From assembly GCF_023712105.1 (NCBI RefSeq), contig NZ_JAMLJI010000003.1:310001-374000 (forward strand): DNA of 64,000 bases. The letters are read 5' to 3'. The translations under genes and the position numbers were made by a program. Within the stretch, counting starts at the first letter, position 1; each line of letters starts with the position of its first letter. The stretch comes from Larsenimonas suaedae (GTDB lineage Bacteria; Pseudomonadota; Gammaproteobacteria; Pseudomonadales; Halomonadaceae). Shown piece by piece: positions 1 to 9,037 of this stretch. The notes under the pieces are model-generated. The model did not search any database and was not told the origin of the DNA. It saw only the letters and a program-made list of their open reading frames with translations.

Positions 1-284
1 ACCTGCCCTGCACGCTCCCAGACATCTGCCCACTGCCAATCGAAGATGTACTCCCCGTAGGAGTGGGCTTTATCGAAGCTCGGCAGAAAGCCGACCAGCG
101 TGTCGTGCTCCATCAACACCCGATGACATGGAGACCATCCGGTATCTTCGCTGACATCACCGGTGAGCTCCAGGGCACTTAAAAAGGCGTGGCGCATGAA
201 GGGGTAATCCGGGTCGACCAGAGCGTCCCAGGCAGAGCGCTCTATTTCGTCAACGCCCTTGATCTCGCGAAGTTCGAGTGTCAT
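1..284 (-). CDS. DUF482 / GNAT-like family protein, N-terminal part (partial)
   Basis: The reading frame is open from an ATG at 284 to the left edge, so only the first 94 residues are present. The start reads MTLELREIKGVDEIERSAWD; further on come GFLPSFDKAHSYGEYIFDW and ADVWERAG. The SYGEYIFDW block is typical of the COG3146/DUF482 family, long annotated as 'peptidogalycan biosynthesis' or GNAT-type N-acyltransferase. The biochemical role is not established, and the name is by family only. It is transcribed away from the DUF4190 gene that follows. The catalytic half is outside the window. Confidence 0.75.
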   Translation of the reverse strand, partial: MTLELREIKGVDEIERSAWDALVDPDYPFMRHAFLSALELTGDVSEDTGWSPCHRVLMEHDTLVGFLPSFDKAHSYGEYIFDWQWADVWERAGQ

Positions 285-343
285 AACTGTCTGCCACGTT
301 TACTGTTGAGCCAATCACTTTGGCCAATCACACCTGAATCACC

Positions 344-619
344 ATGACCCTACCTGACAAACACGCCTCGACCAATGTCATGGCCCTTGTGGCCTTCGGA
401 CTGAGCCTTCTGTCCTTTTTCGTCGCACCGGCCTGCCTCGGTAGCATCGTCTGCGGCCATGTCGCCCGGGCTCAGATACGGCGCAGCCACGAAAACGGAG
501 ACAGCTGGGCGGTGGCGGGCCTGGTCATCGGCTATCTCATGTTGCTTGCCTCGGTGGCCGGTCTTCTGGTGTTCGGCGGTGTCATATTGACGTTTTTTGG
601 CATCGCGGCGCTGGCGTGA
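344..619 (+). CDS. DUF4190 domain membrane protein
   Basis: This 91-residue protein has two hydrophobic stretches, at about residues 12-40 and 54-88. They flank a conserved GHVARAQIRRS segment followed by SWAVAGLVIGY. That order (hydrophobic, GHxAxxQI, small polar loop, AxAGLVxGY) is the DUF4190 pattern. The family consists of small inner-membrane proteins of unknown function. No strong Shine-Dalgarno sequence precedes the ATG. It sits alone between a divergent DUF482 gene and pncB, so context gives no clue to its role. Confidence 0.7.
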   Translation: MTLPDKHASTNVMALVAFGLSLLSFFVAPACLGSIVCGHVARAQIRRSHENGDSWAVAGLVIGYLMLLASVAGLLVFGGVILTFFGIAALA

Positions 620-708
620 GCCTGCGCCATGCATCATTCAACTTAGACGCACGCCACCGATGACGCTAAGCTCGCTCATCGATATCACGGCAGGACACCC
701 AAGGTCAG

Positions 709-1875
709 ATGCTCGATTCAATACTGGACAACGATTTCTACAAGTTCACCATGCAAAACGCCGTGGTGAAGCTCTTCCCGAACGCGCACGCCCGCTACAG
801 CTTCATCAACCGGGGGCAACACAGCTTTCCACCGGGGTTTGCCCAAGAGCTTCGCCGGGCCGTCGATGAAATGGCCCACCTTCGATTGACCGAAGACGAG
901 CGGGGCTATCTGGAAACCACCTGCCCCTACCTCGACCCGACCTATCACGATTTTCTGCAAGGCTTTCGCTTCGACCCGAGCGAAGTCAGCATTGAGCAGC
1001 ATGGCGATCAGATCGAGGTGCATGTCGAAGGGCTCTGGTATCGCACCATCCTGTGGGAAGTGCCGTTGATGGCGCTGATCAGCGAGCTTTGGTATACCTG
1101 CCGCGGCGTGGTGCGGATCGAGGATGACGCCATCGTCGAGCGCACGCGCCAGAAGATCGAACATTACAGCCATATCGGTGTGCGTATCGCCGAATTCGGC
1201 ACCCGTCGACGGCACTCCTTCAAGGTGCATGACACCGTGGTCGATGCGCTCGCTCGCTTCGGTCAAGGCAGCTTCACCGGCACCAGTAACGTCTATCTGG
1301 CAATGAAACATGATGTCAAACCACTCGGCACTCATGCCCATGAGTGGTTCATGTTTCACGCCGCGCGTTTCGGCTTCAAGATGGCCAACATCCTGGCACT
1401 GGAACACTGGGTCAACGTCTACCGGGGTGATCTCGGTATCGCGCTGTCCGATACCTTCACGACCCAGGCCTTTTTCGAAAGCTTCGACAAGATGTTCGCC
1501 AAACTGTTCGACGGCGTGCGTCACGACAGTGGCGACCCCATCGCGTTTGCACGTGCAACCATCGAGCATTACGAAAGCCTGGGCATCGACCCCTTGAGCA
1601 AGACCATCATCTTTTCCGACGGGCTCGACCCGGACAAGGTCGATAACATTGCCCGGTTCTGTACGGGCCGTATCGGCATGTCGTTTGGCATCGGCACCAA
1701 CTTCACCAACGATGTCGATGTCGAACCCATGAACATCGTGGTGAAGATGACCGCCACACGCCCACAGGGGCAGCAGTGGATGCCGGTCATCAAGCTTTCT
1801 GATGTGCGGGAAAAAAATACCGGCGACCCGGAAATGATCACACTGGCGCGAAAGGTGCTTTCACTCGATGAGTGA
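709..1875 (+). CDS. pncB: Nicotinate phosphoribosyltransferase
   Basis: This cytoplasmic NAD-salvage enzyme makes nicotinate mononucleotide from nicotinate and PRPP with ATP hydrolysis. The 388-residue length matches the short bacterial PncB type. Visible family blocks are DNDFYKFTMQNAV at the N terminus, FGTRRRHSFKVH (with the phosphorylated-histidine region), THAHEWFMFH, FDGVRHDSGDP and IIFSDGLD. An AAGG-type ribosome site lies just before the ATG at 709. The gene stands alone and converges on the dienelactone hydrolase gene. Large antisense open frames across it are shadows. Confidence 0.96.
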   Translation: MLDSILDNDFYKFTMQNAVVKLFPNAHARYSFINRGQHSFPPGFAQELRRAVDEMAHLRLTEDERGYLETTCPYLDPTYHDFLQGFRFDPSEVSIEQHGDQIEVHVEGLWYRTILWEVPLMALISELWYTCRGVVRIEDDAIVERTRQKIEHYSHIGVRIAEFGTRRRHSFKVHDTVVDALARFGQGSFTGTSNVYLAMKHDVKPLGTHAHEWFMFHAARFGFKMANILALEHWVNVYRGDLGIALSDTFTTQAFFESFDKMFAKLFDGVRHDSGDPIAFARATIEHYESLGIDPLSKTIIFSDGLDPDKVDNIARFCTGRIGMSFGIGTNFTNDVDVEPMNIVVKMTATRPQGQQWMPVIKLSDVREKNTGDPEMITLARKVLSLDE

Positions 1876-1925
1876 CCCGGCGCAGAAGACACCGCAAGCG
1901 CGCAGAAAGCGCCCTTGCGGCCACG

Positions 1926-1946
1926 AGGTACTGACAAGTAGTACCT
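1926..1946. terminator. Candidate hairpin between convergent genes
   Basis: A perfect 7-bp inverted repeat, AGGTACT (1926-1932) and AGTACCT (1940-1946), with a 7-base loop, lies between the 3' ends of pncB and the dienelactone hydrolase gene. There is no clear T-run on either side, so its activity as a terminator is uncertain. Confidence 0.35.
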
Positions 1947-1948
1947 GC

Positions 1949-2791
1949 TTACTGTGAGCTCGGGCGCCCGGCGCCGCTTGAAAAGACCTTGTTGAACAGG
2001 TTCAACATGACCTGCCAAGAGGCGGCGTCAGCGGCGGGGCTGTAGGCCAGCGGCAAGCCGAATTTTTCCGCTTTTGCATCAACGTAGGGGTTGGTAAAGG
2101 CGTGCTTGGCACCTGGGTACTGGATGAGCGTGACGTCAGTATCCACCGACTCATAGGTTTCCAAAAGCGCGGCAAGGTCTTCCTGCTTGACCAGCTCATC
2201 GTCCAGGCCGTTCTGAATCAACACACGCCCATCAAAATGGGTTGGCGTCTGAACGACCTGGCCGGGACTGCCGTGAAAGCTGACGACCGCTCTGAACGGC
2301 ATGCCATCGAGCGCGGCATTAAGCACGACGCCACCGCCGAAACAGTAACCGATGGCGGCCACCCGGTCTGGGTCGACGCCGCCTTCGGTTTTCAGAATAT
2401 CCGTAGCCGCACGCAAATTGGCCTCGGCCGCCGACCAGTCACTCATGACCGCCTTTGAAAACGCGCCGGCCTCATCGGGGTGCTCGGCGGTCTTGCCACT
2501 GCCGTACATATCCACCGCCATCGCCACGTACCCGAGCGCAGCCAGTTCCTCGGCGCGCTGGCGAACGTACTCGGTCTGCCCCCACCACTCATGCACCAAA
2601 AGAATGCCCGGCCGATTGCCTTCGGCCTTGGTATCACGGGCAAGAAAGCCGGTGTAGCTTTCGCCGTTGACGCTGTAGGTCACTTCATTGGTGTGCACGT
2701 CCGGGCCGATGTTTCCGATCACACTGCCCTCGGCCCCATAGGCACCGACACTGGCCATCAAAAACCCGATCCCAAATACTGTCGTTTTCAT
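1949..2791 (-). CDS. Secreted dienelactone hydrolase family protein
   Basis: An alpha/beta hydrolase of the dienelactone hydrolase family. The catalytic triad is visible: Cys in GYCFGGG, Asp in NGLDDEL and His in KHAFTN. The chosen start (2791) gives a signal peptide, MKTTVFGIGFLMASVGAYGA, with an AAGGGG-type ribosome site upstream; the frame stays open 17 codons further, but that extension would destroy the signal. The product is about 280 residues and probably periplasmic. Substrate is unknown; family members cleave lactones or esters. No operon partner. Confidence 0.85.
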   Translation of the reverse strand: MKTTVFGIGFLMASVGAYGAEGSVIGNIGPDVHTNEVTYSVNGESYTGFLARDTKAEGNRPGILLVHEWWGQTEYVRQRAEELAALGYVAMAVDMYGSGKTAEHPDEAGAFSKAVMSDWSAAEANLRAATDILKTEGGVDPDRVAAIGYCFGGGVVLNAALDGMPFRAVVSFHGSPGQVVQTPTHFDGRVLIQNGLDDELVKQEDLAALLETYESVDTDVTLIQYPGAKHAFTNPYVDAKAEKFGLPLAYSPAADAASWQVMLNLFNKVFSSGAGRPSSQ

Positions 2792-2927
2792 CGTGTCTTC
2801 TTCCCCTTGTTTGACATGGCCGCACCGGCTTGAAATGACCATGCAGACCTGAAATCACCATACAGGCTTGAAATCACATGGGCGAATACGCCTGAGCGCT
2901 CACGCACCGCGCCGACCCGCGCACAGC

Positions 2928-2951
2928 AAAACGCCGCGCAAGCGCGGCGTT
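2928..2951 (-). terminator. Rho-independent terminator of the 85-residue protein gene
   Basis: ACGCCGCG and CGCGGCGT form a perfect 8-bp stem (2931-2950). On the minus strand it is followed by TTTT. It begins a few bases after the stop codon of the gene at 2954-3211. Confidence 0.8.
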
Positions 2952-2953
2952 GT

Positions 2954-3211
2954 TCAGGCTCGTCGACGAGGTTTCTGCTCTTCCTTGAAAGCGTCATCGT
3001 CGGCGCGCCGACGTGAGGCCTCGACCAGTGCAGCCAGATGGTCGTGCGTCATGACCACTTGCTCGGGCCGCTCGGCGTCTTCCCACAGCACATCAATAAT
3101 TGGATAGTCACCGCACTGATCAATTCCGGTGACCTTGCCGGACCGATCACACCGGCTGTCTTTCAAAATCGCTCCCAATAACTGAGAAACGCCACAAACA
3201 TAGTGTTTCAT
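2954..3211 (-). CDS. Hypothetical 85-residue protein
   Basis: I do not recognise this protein. It begins MKHYVCGVSQLLGAILKDS, has three cysteines in the first 35 residues, an acidic middle (DVLWEDAERPEQVV) and a basic C-terminal tail (KPRRRA). No signal peptide or membrane segment is apparent. A strong terminator follows directly, and an inverted repeat with an exact TTGACA element lies upstream, which supports a real, singly transcribed and possibly regulated gene. Confidence 0.5.
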   Translation of the reverse strand: MKHYVCGVSQLLGAILKDSRCDRSGKVTGIDQCGDYPIIDVLWEDAERPEQVVMTHDHLAALVEASRRRADDDAFKEEQKPRRRA

Positions 3212-3247
3212 GGGCCCAGGCCTTCGGTCATGTTCAACACGACCGCT

Positions 3248-3335
3248 TTTGTAATGTTAAGAATGTGTAACCGTATAGACCGATGGTTTGTCAAGCCATC
3301 CTCGAATAAGTTTCGCTACTTCTACACATTACAAA
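3248..3335. repeat. Inverted repeat pair flanking a possible minus-strand promoter
   Basis: TTTGTAATGT (3248-3257) and ACATTACAAA (3326-3335) are perfect 10-bp inverted copies. A third, related element, AATGTGTA (3262-3269), is the exact complement of TACACATT (3323-3330). On the minus strand TTGACA (3289-3294) lies between them, about 80 bases upstream of the 85-residue protein gene. No good -10 match is found at the expected spacing. The layout suggests paired operator half-sites or a stem, but no regulator is known. Confidence 0.4.
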
Positions 3336-3346
3336 GCCCAAGTCAA

Positions 3347-4042
3347 TCAAGGCGCGCACTGTGACCACCACGTCGCCAGCGCCTCAAGGCTGTCTACAGT
3401 ATGAGTCGGCGCCAGCGCCTCGTCCTCGATCACGGAGCAGTCACGGTGCACCCAGGCTGCATTGAGGCCCACATGGCGCGCGCCCTGAATGTCCCAGGCA
3501 TTACTCGATACTAACCAGGTAGTGTCCGGGCTGGACCCCATTGTCCGCATCAAGTGCAGATAGACCTGAGGGTCTGGCTTGAAGCGCTTGATGTCATCGA
3601 CGCTTACCAGCGCATCGAACTGATCGATAAGCCCTGCCTGGGTAAGCACATTCCGCATGGCATCAGCAGTGCCATTGGAAAACGCCACCATGGTCACGTC
3701 TTGTGCCCGTAACGCCTTGAGCCCCGCCAGCGTGTCGCTGTGCGGTGGGAGCGTGCCATAGCCCTTCAATATAGCTTTGCGCTGCGCCTCATCCAGGTGA
3801 TGCCCGCCCTCTTTTAGTACCGCATCGAGCGCATCCTGCGTACAGAGTGCGAAATCGACATAACGCCCCATCAAGCCTCGCCGAAAGGCCAAATTCAATT
3901 GACGCGCTCGCCAGGCCTCGCTCACCGCCTCGGCCTGATCGCCAAGCGCGTCGCGCATCATGTCGGCAAGTGCCCCCGTGTCGAGCAGCGTTCCATATAC
4001 ATCGAACGCTAGCACCGGGCGCAAGGCTTTCTCCGTGGTCAT
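3347..4042 (-). CDS. Haloacid dehalogenase, type II (HAD superfamily)
   Basis: A 231-residue cytoplasmic HAD hydrolase of the L-2-haloacid dehalogenase type. Motif I with the nucleophile Asp is FDVYGTLLDTG; motif II is FSNGT; the motif III lysine is in KRFKPDP; motif IV lies in WLVSSNAWDIQGARHVG. The ATG at 4042 follows GGAGGGG at good spacing; the open frame extends 62 codons upstream, but that runs through the gap terminator and is not used. Family members hydrolyse 2-haloalkanoic acids with inversion; the real substrate is unknown. It may be expressed by read-through from gap. Confidence 0.88.
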   Translation of the reverse strand: MTTEKALRPVLAFDVYGTLLDTGALADMMRDALGDQAEAVSEAWRARQLNLAFRRGLMGRYVDFALCTQDALDAVLKEGGHHLDEAQRKAILKGYGTLPPHSDTLAGLKALRAQDVTMVAFSNGTADAMRNVLTQAGLIDQFDALVSVDDIKRFKPDPQVYLHLMRTMGSSPDTTWLVSSNAWDIQGARHVGLNAAWVHRDCSVIEDEALAPTHTVDSLEALATWWSQCAP

Positions 4043-4068
4043 ATCCCCTCCCTGGATAACTGGGCCAT

Positions 4069-4098
4069 AAAAAAAGGCAGCCCAGGGCTGCCTTTTTT
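4069..4098. terminator. Rho-independent terminator of gap
   Basis: GGCAGCCC and GGGCTGCC (4076-4092) form a stem flanked by an A-run and a T-run, so it reads as a terminator on both strands. It lies 30 bases beyond the gap stop codon and just before the haloacid dehalogenase start. Confidence 0.9.
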
Positions 4099-4124
4099 CT
4101 AGAAGAGCTAGAAGCATAGAGCGC

Positions 4125-5126
4125 TTACCAGGTCTTCGCCATCGCAAGCGCGGTATCGAGCATACGGTTGGAGAAGCCCCACTCGTTGTCGTACCAGGCC
4201 ATGACCTTGACCAGATTACCTGACACACGAGTGTGGTTCTGATCGAAGATGGACGAGTTGGCGTTGTGGTTGAAATCGATCGAGACCAGCGGCTTGCTAT
4301 TGACGTCGAGAATCGGAGACGCCTCGGCTGCCTTGGCCACCAACGCGTTGATCTCTTCCTTGGTGGTCTCTCGAGACGCGGTGAACGTCAGATCCACCAC
4401 GGAAACGTTGATTACCGGGACACGAACCGCGAAGCCATCGAGCTTACCGTTCAGATCCGGAAGCACCTTGCCCACGGCCGCGGCGGCGCCGGTCTTGGTC
4501 GGGATCATGGAGTGCGTGGCGCTTCGCGCACGGAACGGATCCTTGTGGTACACGTCAGCCAGGTTCTGGTCATTGGTATAGGCATGAATGGTCGTCATCA
4601 AACCGGTTTCAATGCCGACGCCTTCGTGAAGCGCCTTGGCAACCGGCGCCAGGCAGTTGGTGGTGCAGGAGGCGTTGGAGACCACCTTGTGTTCGGCGGT
4701 AAGCGTTTCGTCGTTGACGCCGAAGACGATGGTGGCGTCCGCATCCGGGCTCGGCGCCGAAATCAGCACGCGGCTCGCGCCAGCTTCGAGGTGCTTGCCG
4801 GCCGCCTCACGGGTGGTAAAGATGCCGGTGCATTCCATGACCAGATCGACCTTAAGGCTACCCCACGGCAGTTGCGTCGGATCGCGTTCGGCCAGAATGC
4901 GGATCTTGTCGCCATCGACGCTCAGGTTCTCGTCATCATGAGACACGGCGAAATTGAAGTGACCGTGGGTCGTATCGTGTTCGAGCAGGTGGGCGTTCAG
5001 TTCAGGGTCGCCCAGATCATTGATGGCCACGACTTCAACCTGATCCCGGTATCCATTTTCATACAGCGCTCTGAGGACGTTTCGACCGATTCGACCAAAG
5101 CCGTTGATTGCTACGCGCAAAGTCAT
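4125..5126 (-). CDS. gap: Glyceraldehyde-3-phosphate dehydrogenase, type I
   Basis: This glycolytic enzyme oxidises and phosphorylates glyceraldehyde-3-phosphate to 1,3-bisphosphoglycerate with NAD+. The 333 residues begin with the Rossmann motif [12 protein letters not shown]. Asp37 in AINDL suggests NAD preference. The catalytic Cys154 is in SNASCTTN and His181 in [10 protein letters not shown]; the C terminus has [12 protein letters not shown]. It is divergent from edd across a region with a perfect HexR-type palindrome. That links it to Entner-Doudoroff flux as the enzyme taking the glyceraldehyde-3-phosphate made by Eda. Confidence 0.96.
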   Translation of the reverse strand: MTLRVAINGFGRIGRNVLRALYENGYRDQVEVVAINDLGDPELNAHLLEHDTTHGHFNFAVSHDDENLSVDGDKIRILAERDPTQLPWGSLKVDLVMECTGIFTTREAAGKHLEAGASRVLISAPSPDADATIVFGVNDETLTAEHKVVSNASCTTNCLAPVAKALHEGVGIETGLMTTIHAYTNDQNLADVYHKDPFRARSATHSMIPTKTGAAAAVGKVLPDLNGKLDGFAVRVPVINVSVVDLTFTASRETTKEEINALVAKAAEASPILDVNSKPLVSIDFNHNANSSIFDQNHTRVSGNLVKVMAWYDNEWGFSNRMLDTALAMAKTW

Positions 5127-5179
5127 TTCCTGCTTCCTCCTGATTCCATAGATGATCGCTGTACTGCCAAGGACGACGG

Positions 5180-5194
5180 TGTAGTCCTACTACA
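5180..5194. promoter_or_regulatory. HexR operator, perfect palindrome, gap-edd intergenic region
   Basis: TGTAGT-CCT-ACTACA is a perfect palindrome 54 bases upstream of the gap start. It fits the TGTART-N3-AYTACA form known for HexR of gamma-proteobacteria at all twelve arm positions. The hexR gene itself is 8 kb away in the same cluster. Confidence 0.75.
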
Positions 5195-5348
5195 CTTCCC
5201 TCACCGCCACGTGCGTCCTTATTGCAAAATTCTGCGTATCAAAGTAGACCAAAATGCCCTTTTTTGAAACATTACTACGAAACGAGGGCAATCTCGACCC
5301 AAAACGGGGCATTATTCCCCCCTCTTTTTTGCTAAATTTACACAATAA

Positions 5349-5363
5349 GCTAGTCAAACTACA
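5349..5363. promoter_or_regulatory. Second HexR-like site, upstream of edd
   Basis: GCTAGT-CAA-ACTACA matches the HexR arms at 10 of 12 positions; the right arm is perfect. It ends 22 bases before the edd ATG, where a bound repressor would block transcription of the edd operon. Confidence 0.55.
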
Positions 5364-5385
5364 CCACCTTGAGCCGAGGAACACC

Positions 5386-7230
5386 ATGACCGTGCATGAT
5401 ACCGTCGCGAAGGTCACCGAGCGCATCGAACAACGCAGCCAGCAACGACGCGAGCGCTACGAACGTCTCATGGAGCAACAGCACGCCGATGGCGTTCATC
5501 GGGGCGAATTGTCCTGCGGCAACCTGGCGCACGGATTTGCCGCCTGCGGTGCAACCGACAAGGAACGGCTCAAGCTGACCAACAGCGTCAACGTCGGCAT
5601 CGTCTCCTCGTACAACGACATGCTGTCGGCCCACCAGCCCTTCAAGGATTACCCGGTCCTGATCAAGCAGGCCGCACACGCGATGGGGTCAACCGCACAG
5701 TTCGCAGGTGGCGTGCCCGCGATGTGCGATGGTGTGACTCAGGGCCAGCCCGGTATGGAGCTGTCGCTGTTCTCCCGGGACGTGATTGCGATGTCCACGG
5801 CCATTGCGCTGTCACACAACATGTTCGACGCTGCCGTTTATCTTGGTATCTGCGACAAGATCGTGCCAGGGCTCTTCATCGGCGCAGCCCGCTTCGGTCA
5901 CCTGCCGGCCATCTTCATTCCCGGCGGGCCGATGCCGTCAGGACTTCCCAACAAGGAAAAGGCGCGCATTCGCCAGCTGTTTGCCGAGGGCAAGGTCGGA
6001 CGCGACAAGCTGCTCGAAGCGGAGTCCGAGTCCTACCACAGCCCCGGCACGTGCACGTTCTACGGCACCGCCAACTCCAATCAGATGATGATCGAGCTGA
6101 TGGGGCTTCACCTGCCGGGCGCCTCGTTCGTCAATCCGAATACGCCGCTGCGCGACGCGCTTACCGAATACGCCACCGAGCAGGCCATTCGTAATACCGA
6201 ACTGAGCGGCACCTATCGCCCGTTCTACAAACAGATTACTGCCAAGGCGATCGTGAATGCGCTGGTCGGCTTGCTGGCCTCAGGCGGTTCCACCAACCAC
6301 ACTATGCATTTGATCGCCATGGCCGCCGCCGCCGGCATCACTCTGACCTGGGATGACTTTCACGATTTGTCCGAAGTGGTTCCGAGCCTGACCCGCATCT
6401 ACCCGAACGGCCAGGCCGACATCAACCACTTCCAGGCCGCTGGCGGCACCAGCTTTCTGATTCGCACCCTGCTCGACGCCGGCCTGATGCACGAAGACAT
6501 CGACACCGTCTTCGGCACCACCATGGCCGATTATGTCAAGGAACCGTTTCTGGAAGACGGTAAACTGGTCTGGCGTGAAGGGCCGACGGCCTCGCTCGAC
6601 GAAGACGTACTGCGAAGCTGCGACAATCCGTTTGCCCCGACCGGTGGGCTGCGCGTGCTCGAGGGCAACCTGGGTCGCGGCGTCATCAAGGTCTCGGCCA
6701 TCGAGCCGGACAAGCGGTTCGTCGAGGCGCCCGCTCGAATCTTCAGTGATCAGAACCAGCTGAAGGCCGCCTTCGACCAGGGTGAGCTCGATCGTGACGT
6801 GGTCGTGGTCGTCCGGTTTCAAGGGCCGCGAGCCAACGGCATGCCTGAACTTCACAAGCTCACGCCTTACCTTGGCGTGCTTCAAGACCGCGGTTACAAA
6901 GTAGCACTCGTGACCGATGGCCGAATGTCCGGCGCATCGGGTAAAGTACCTGCCGCGATACACATGACACCCGAAGCGCTGGATGGCGGACCGCTTGCCA
7001 AGCTCAAGGACGGCGACATCGTTCGTCTCGACCCCGACAACTGCGAACTGAGCGCACGGGTGGACAGCGACGAATGGGCCAGCCGTGAATGTCATCGCGA
7101 AAGCGTTGATCACTACCATCACGGCATGGGCCGAGAGCTGTTCGTCGGACTGCGTACCATGGTCGGCGGAGCGGAAGAAGGCGCCTGCAATTTCGGCAGC
7201 TTCGGGGATATCGAAGGAGAAAGTAAATGA
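5386..7230 (+). CDS. edd: Phosphogluconate dehydratase
   Basis: The first specific enzyme of the Entner-Doudoroff pathway dehydrates 6-phosphogluconate to 2-keto-3-deoxy-6-phosphogluconate. It is an Fe-S enzyme of the IlvD/Edd family. The IlvD/Edd signatures are visible as [20 protein letters not shown] and [15 protein letters not shown]. The start at 5386 follows GCCGAGGA and gives 614 residues, close to the 603 of E. coli; the frame is open 44 codons further upstream through the HexR-like site and that part is not expected to be coding. Its end overlaps glk by 4 bp (ATGA). Confidence 0.96.
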   Translation: MTVHDTVAKVTERIEQRSQQRRERYERLMEQQHADGVHRGELSCGNLAHGFAACGATDKERLKLTNSVNVGIVSSYNDMLSAHQPFKDYPVLIKQAAHAMGSTAQFAGGVPAMCDGVTQGQPGMELSLFSRDVIAMSTAIALSHNMFDAAVYLGICDKIVPGLFIGAARFGHLPAIFIPGGPMPSGLPNKEKARIRQLFAEGKVGRDKLLEAESESYHSPGTCTFYGTANSNQMMIELMGLHLPGASFVNPNTPLRDALTEYATEQAIRNTELSGTYRPFYKQITAKAIVNALVGLLASGGSTNHTMHLIAMAAAAGITLTWDDFHDLSEVVPSLTRIYPNGQADINHFQAAGGTSFLIRTLLDAGLMHEDIDTVFGTTMADYVKEPFLEDGKLVWREGPTASLDEDVLRSCDNPFAPTGGLRVLEGNLGRGVIKVSAIEPDKRFVEAPARIFSDQNQLKAAFDQGELDRDVVVVVRFQGPRANGMPELHKLTPYLGVLQDRGYKVALVTDGRMSGASGKVPAAIHMTPEALDGGPLAKLKDGDIVRLDPDNCELSARVDSDEWASRECHRESVDHYHHGMGRELFVGLRTMVGGAEEGACNFGSFGDIEGESK

Positions 7231-8186
7231 CACGCCCAGCTCTGGTCGGCGACATCGGGGGCACCAATGCCCGTTTTGCGTTGGTCACTCCCGGCAGTTT
7301 CGATCTGCACGACATCGAAACGCTTCCCTGCGCCGATTACGCCAATCTGGACGATGCCGTTCGCGCCTATCTCGAGAAGGTTGGCAGCAAGGCGCCCAAG
7401 GAAGCCTGCCTGGCGTTTGCCTGCCCCGTTCACGATGACACGGTCAAGATGACCAACAACCCGTGGCGGTTCAGCAAGCGCGCAATGAAGGAAGAACTCG
7501 GCCTCGATAACTTCAAGGCCATCAACGATTTCACCGCGATGGCGCTCGGTCTGCCCCACATTCCCGAAGAAGATCTGATCCAGATTGGCGGCGGACACAG
7601 TGAAAGCGGGCGCGCGCGACTTGTGATCGGCCCCGGCACCGGCCTGGGTGTTGCCGGCCTCGCGCCCAGCCAACGCTATTGGATACCGCTCTCGGCCGAG
7701 GGTGGCCACGCAAGTTTCGCCCCGACCGATGATTTCGAAGTGAAGCTTCTGTGCTGGTTCCGTGAACAATACGGTCGCGTCTCCATCGAGCGCATCCTGT
7801 GCGGTCAGGGCCTTTTGGACCTCTACCGGGCGCTGTGCGAATTTGCAGGCATTACGGCGACGCTCGATTCACCGGCAGCCGTGACCGACGCCGCCCGTGA
7901 GGGCAACGAGCAGGCCAAGGGCGCCATCATGCTCTTTTGCAAGATCCTGGGCGACGCCACCGGCGACGCCGCGCTGACCCTTGGTGCCCGCGGCGGTGTC
8001 TATCTGTGCGGTGGCGTGCTTCCCCGCATTCTCGACTTCCTTCAGGAAAGCGACTTCCGCCGGGCCTTCGCCGACAAGGGCCGCATGGGGCACTACACTG
8101 ACAGCATCGCCACCTGGGTCGTCAAAGCCAAGTGGACAGGACTTCTGGGTGCCGCCGAAGCACTGCACAATGAGGAGGTGTCATGA
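7227..8186 (+). CDS. glk: Glucokinase
   Basis: An E. coli-type (non-ROK) cytoplasmic glucokinase that makes glucose-6-phosphate from glucose and ATP, feeding zwf nearby. The N-terminal phosphate-binding motif is [15 protein letters not shown]; later blocks are [25 protein letters not shown] and [13 protein letters not shown]. Length 319 residues is normal. It overlaps edd at its start and the mutarotase gene at its end by 4 bp each, implying translational coupling in one operon. Confidence 0.95.
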   Translation: MTRPALVGDIGGTNARFALVTPGSFDLHDIETLPCADYANLDDAVRAYLEKVGSKAPKEACLAFACPVHDDTVKMTNNPWRFSKRAMKEELGLDNFKAINDFTAMALGLPHIPEEDLIQIGGGHSESGRARLVIGPGTGLGVAGLAPSQRYWIPLSAEGGHASFAPTDDFEVKLLCWFREQYGRVSIERILCGQGLLDLYRALCEFAGITATLDSPAAVTDAAREGNEQAKGAIMLFCKILGDATGDAALTLGARGGVYLCGGVLPRILDFLQESDFRRAFADKGRMGHYTDSIATWVVKAKWTGLLGAAEALHNEEVS

Positions 8187-9034
8187 GCGAGTCGCTCTCA
8201 GCGCTCATCGAACAGACACAAGGTCGGCGCGACGCGACGTGGCACGACTTTTCGGTTCACGTCATCAATGAAGCATGGGGCAGCCTTGTGGTTGCCCATC
8301 AAGGCGCCCAGCTTCTGCACTTCGCGCCCAAGGGTCAGCGCAACTGGCTCTGGACCACCCCTACGCCCAAACCTGCTCCGGGCGCCATTCGCGGCGGTAT
8401 ACCGCTGTGCTGGCCATGGTTCGGTGACGCCGATACTGCCGGTGAACCGGCCCATGGGCGTGCACGAACCGCAACGTGGCGCCTCGACGCCGTCGATGAG
8501 CATGAAGAAGGCGTTGAGCTGCATCTGACGCCGACGGAGCCGCTCGATTCGCAGCTCACGCCGCGCGTGGTCATTCAGGCCAATGCAAAACGACTTAACG
8601 TCGAGCTGATCACGGAACACACCGGCGACACGCCCACGAGCTTCACCCAGGCCCTGCACACGTATCTAAGCGTCGATGACGCCTTCGACGTCCGCATTGA
8701 AGGCCTGGCCGGTGCGCGCTATCTCGACAAGCTCGAGGGGTTCAAGGAAAAGACCCAACAGGGTGAGCTCGGCATTCGCGGCGGGCTTGATCGCATCTAT
8801 CACTCAAGCCGCCCCCTGTTGCTGCGCTCGGGCTCGGCTCAGCGCCGCATTGCCAAGCAGGGCAGCGATTCAAGCGTGGTCTGGCATCCGGGCGATCAAC
8901 GCCCTGGCGACATCCCCGCCGAGGAAAGCACGCACTTTGTCTGCGTGGAAGCCGCATGCACTCAGCTTGACCGTGTCTGGCTTGCCCCCGGCAGCCAACA
9001 TCTTCTCTCCCAGCATCTCTCGCTCGAGGAATGA
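8183..9034 (+). CDS. D-hexose-6-phosphate mutarotase (YeaD/aldose 1-epimerase family)
   Basis: This 283-residue cytoplasmic epimerase interconverts alpha and beta anomers of hexose-6-phosphates, helping deliver the beta-anomer used by glucose-6-phosphate dehydrogenase. Family features are the GGIPLCWPWFG block, the histidine in HGRART and FTQALHTYLSV in the C-terminal half. It starts inside the glk stop codon (ATGA) and lies three bases before the next gene, so it belongs to the edd-glk operon. Confidence 0.9.
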   Translation: MSESLSALIEQTQGRRDATWHDFSVHVINEAWGSLVVAHQGAQLLHFAPKGQRNWLWTTPTPKPAPGAIRGGIPLCWPWFGDADTAGEPAHGRARTATWRLDAVDEHEEGVELHLTPTEPLDSQLTPRVVIQANAKRLNVELITEHTGDTPTSFTQALHTYLSVDDAFDVRIEGLAGARYLDKLEGFKEKTQQGELGIRGGLDRIYHSSRPLLLRSGSAQRRIAKQGSDSSVVWHPGDQRPGDIPAEESTHFVCVEAACTQLDRVWLAPGSQHLLSQHLSLEE

Positions 9035-9037
9035 GCC

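Noticed and set aside
718-1569. 283-codon open frame antisense to pncB
   Set aside because: Shadow of the well-supported pncB gene.
6280-7233. 317-codon open frame antisense to edd
   Set aside because: Antisense shadow; the edd reading frame carries the IlvD/Edd signatures on the other strand.
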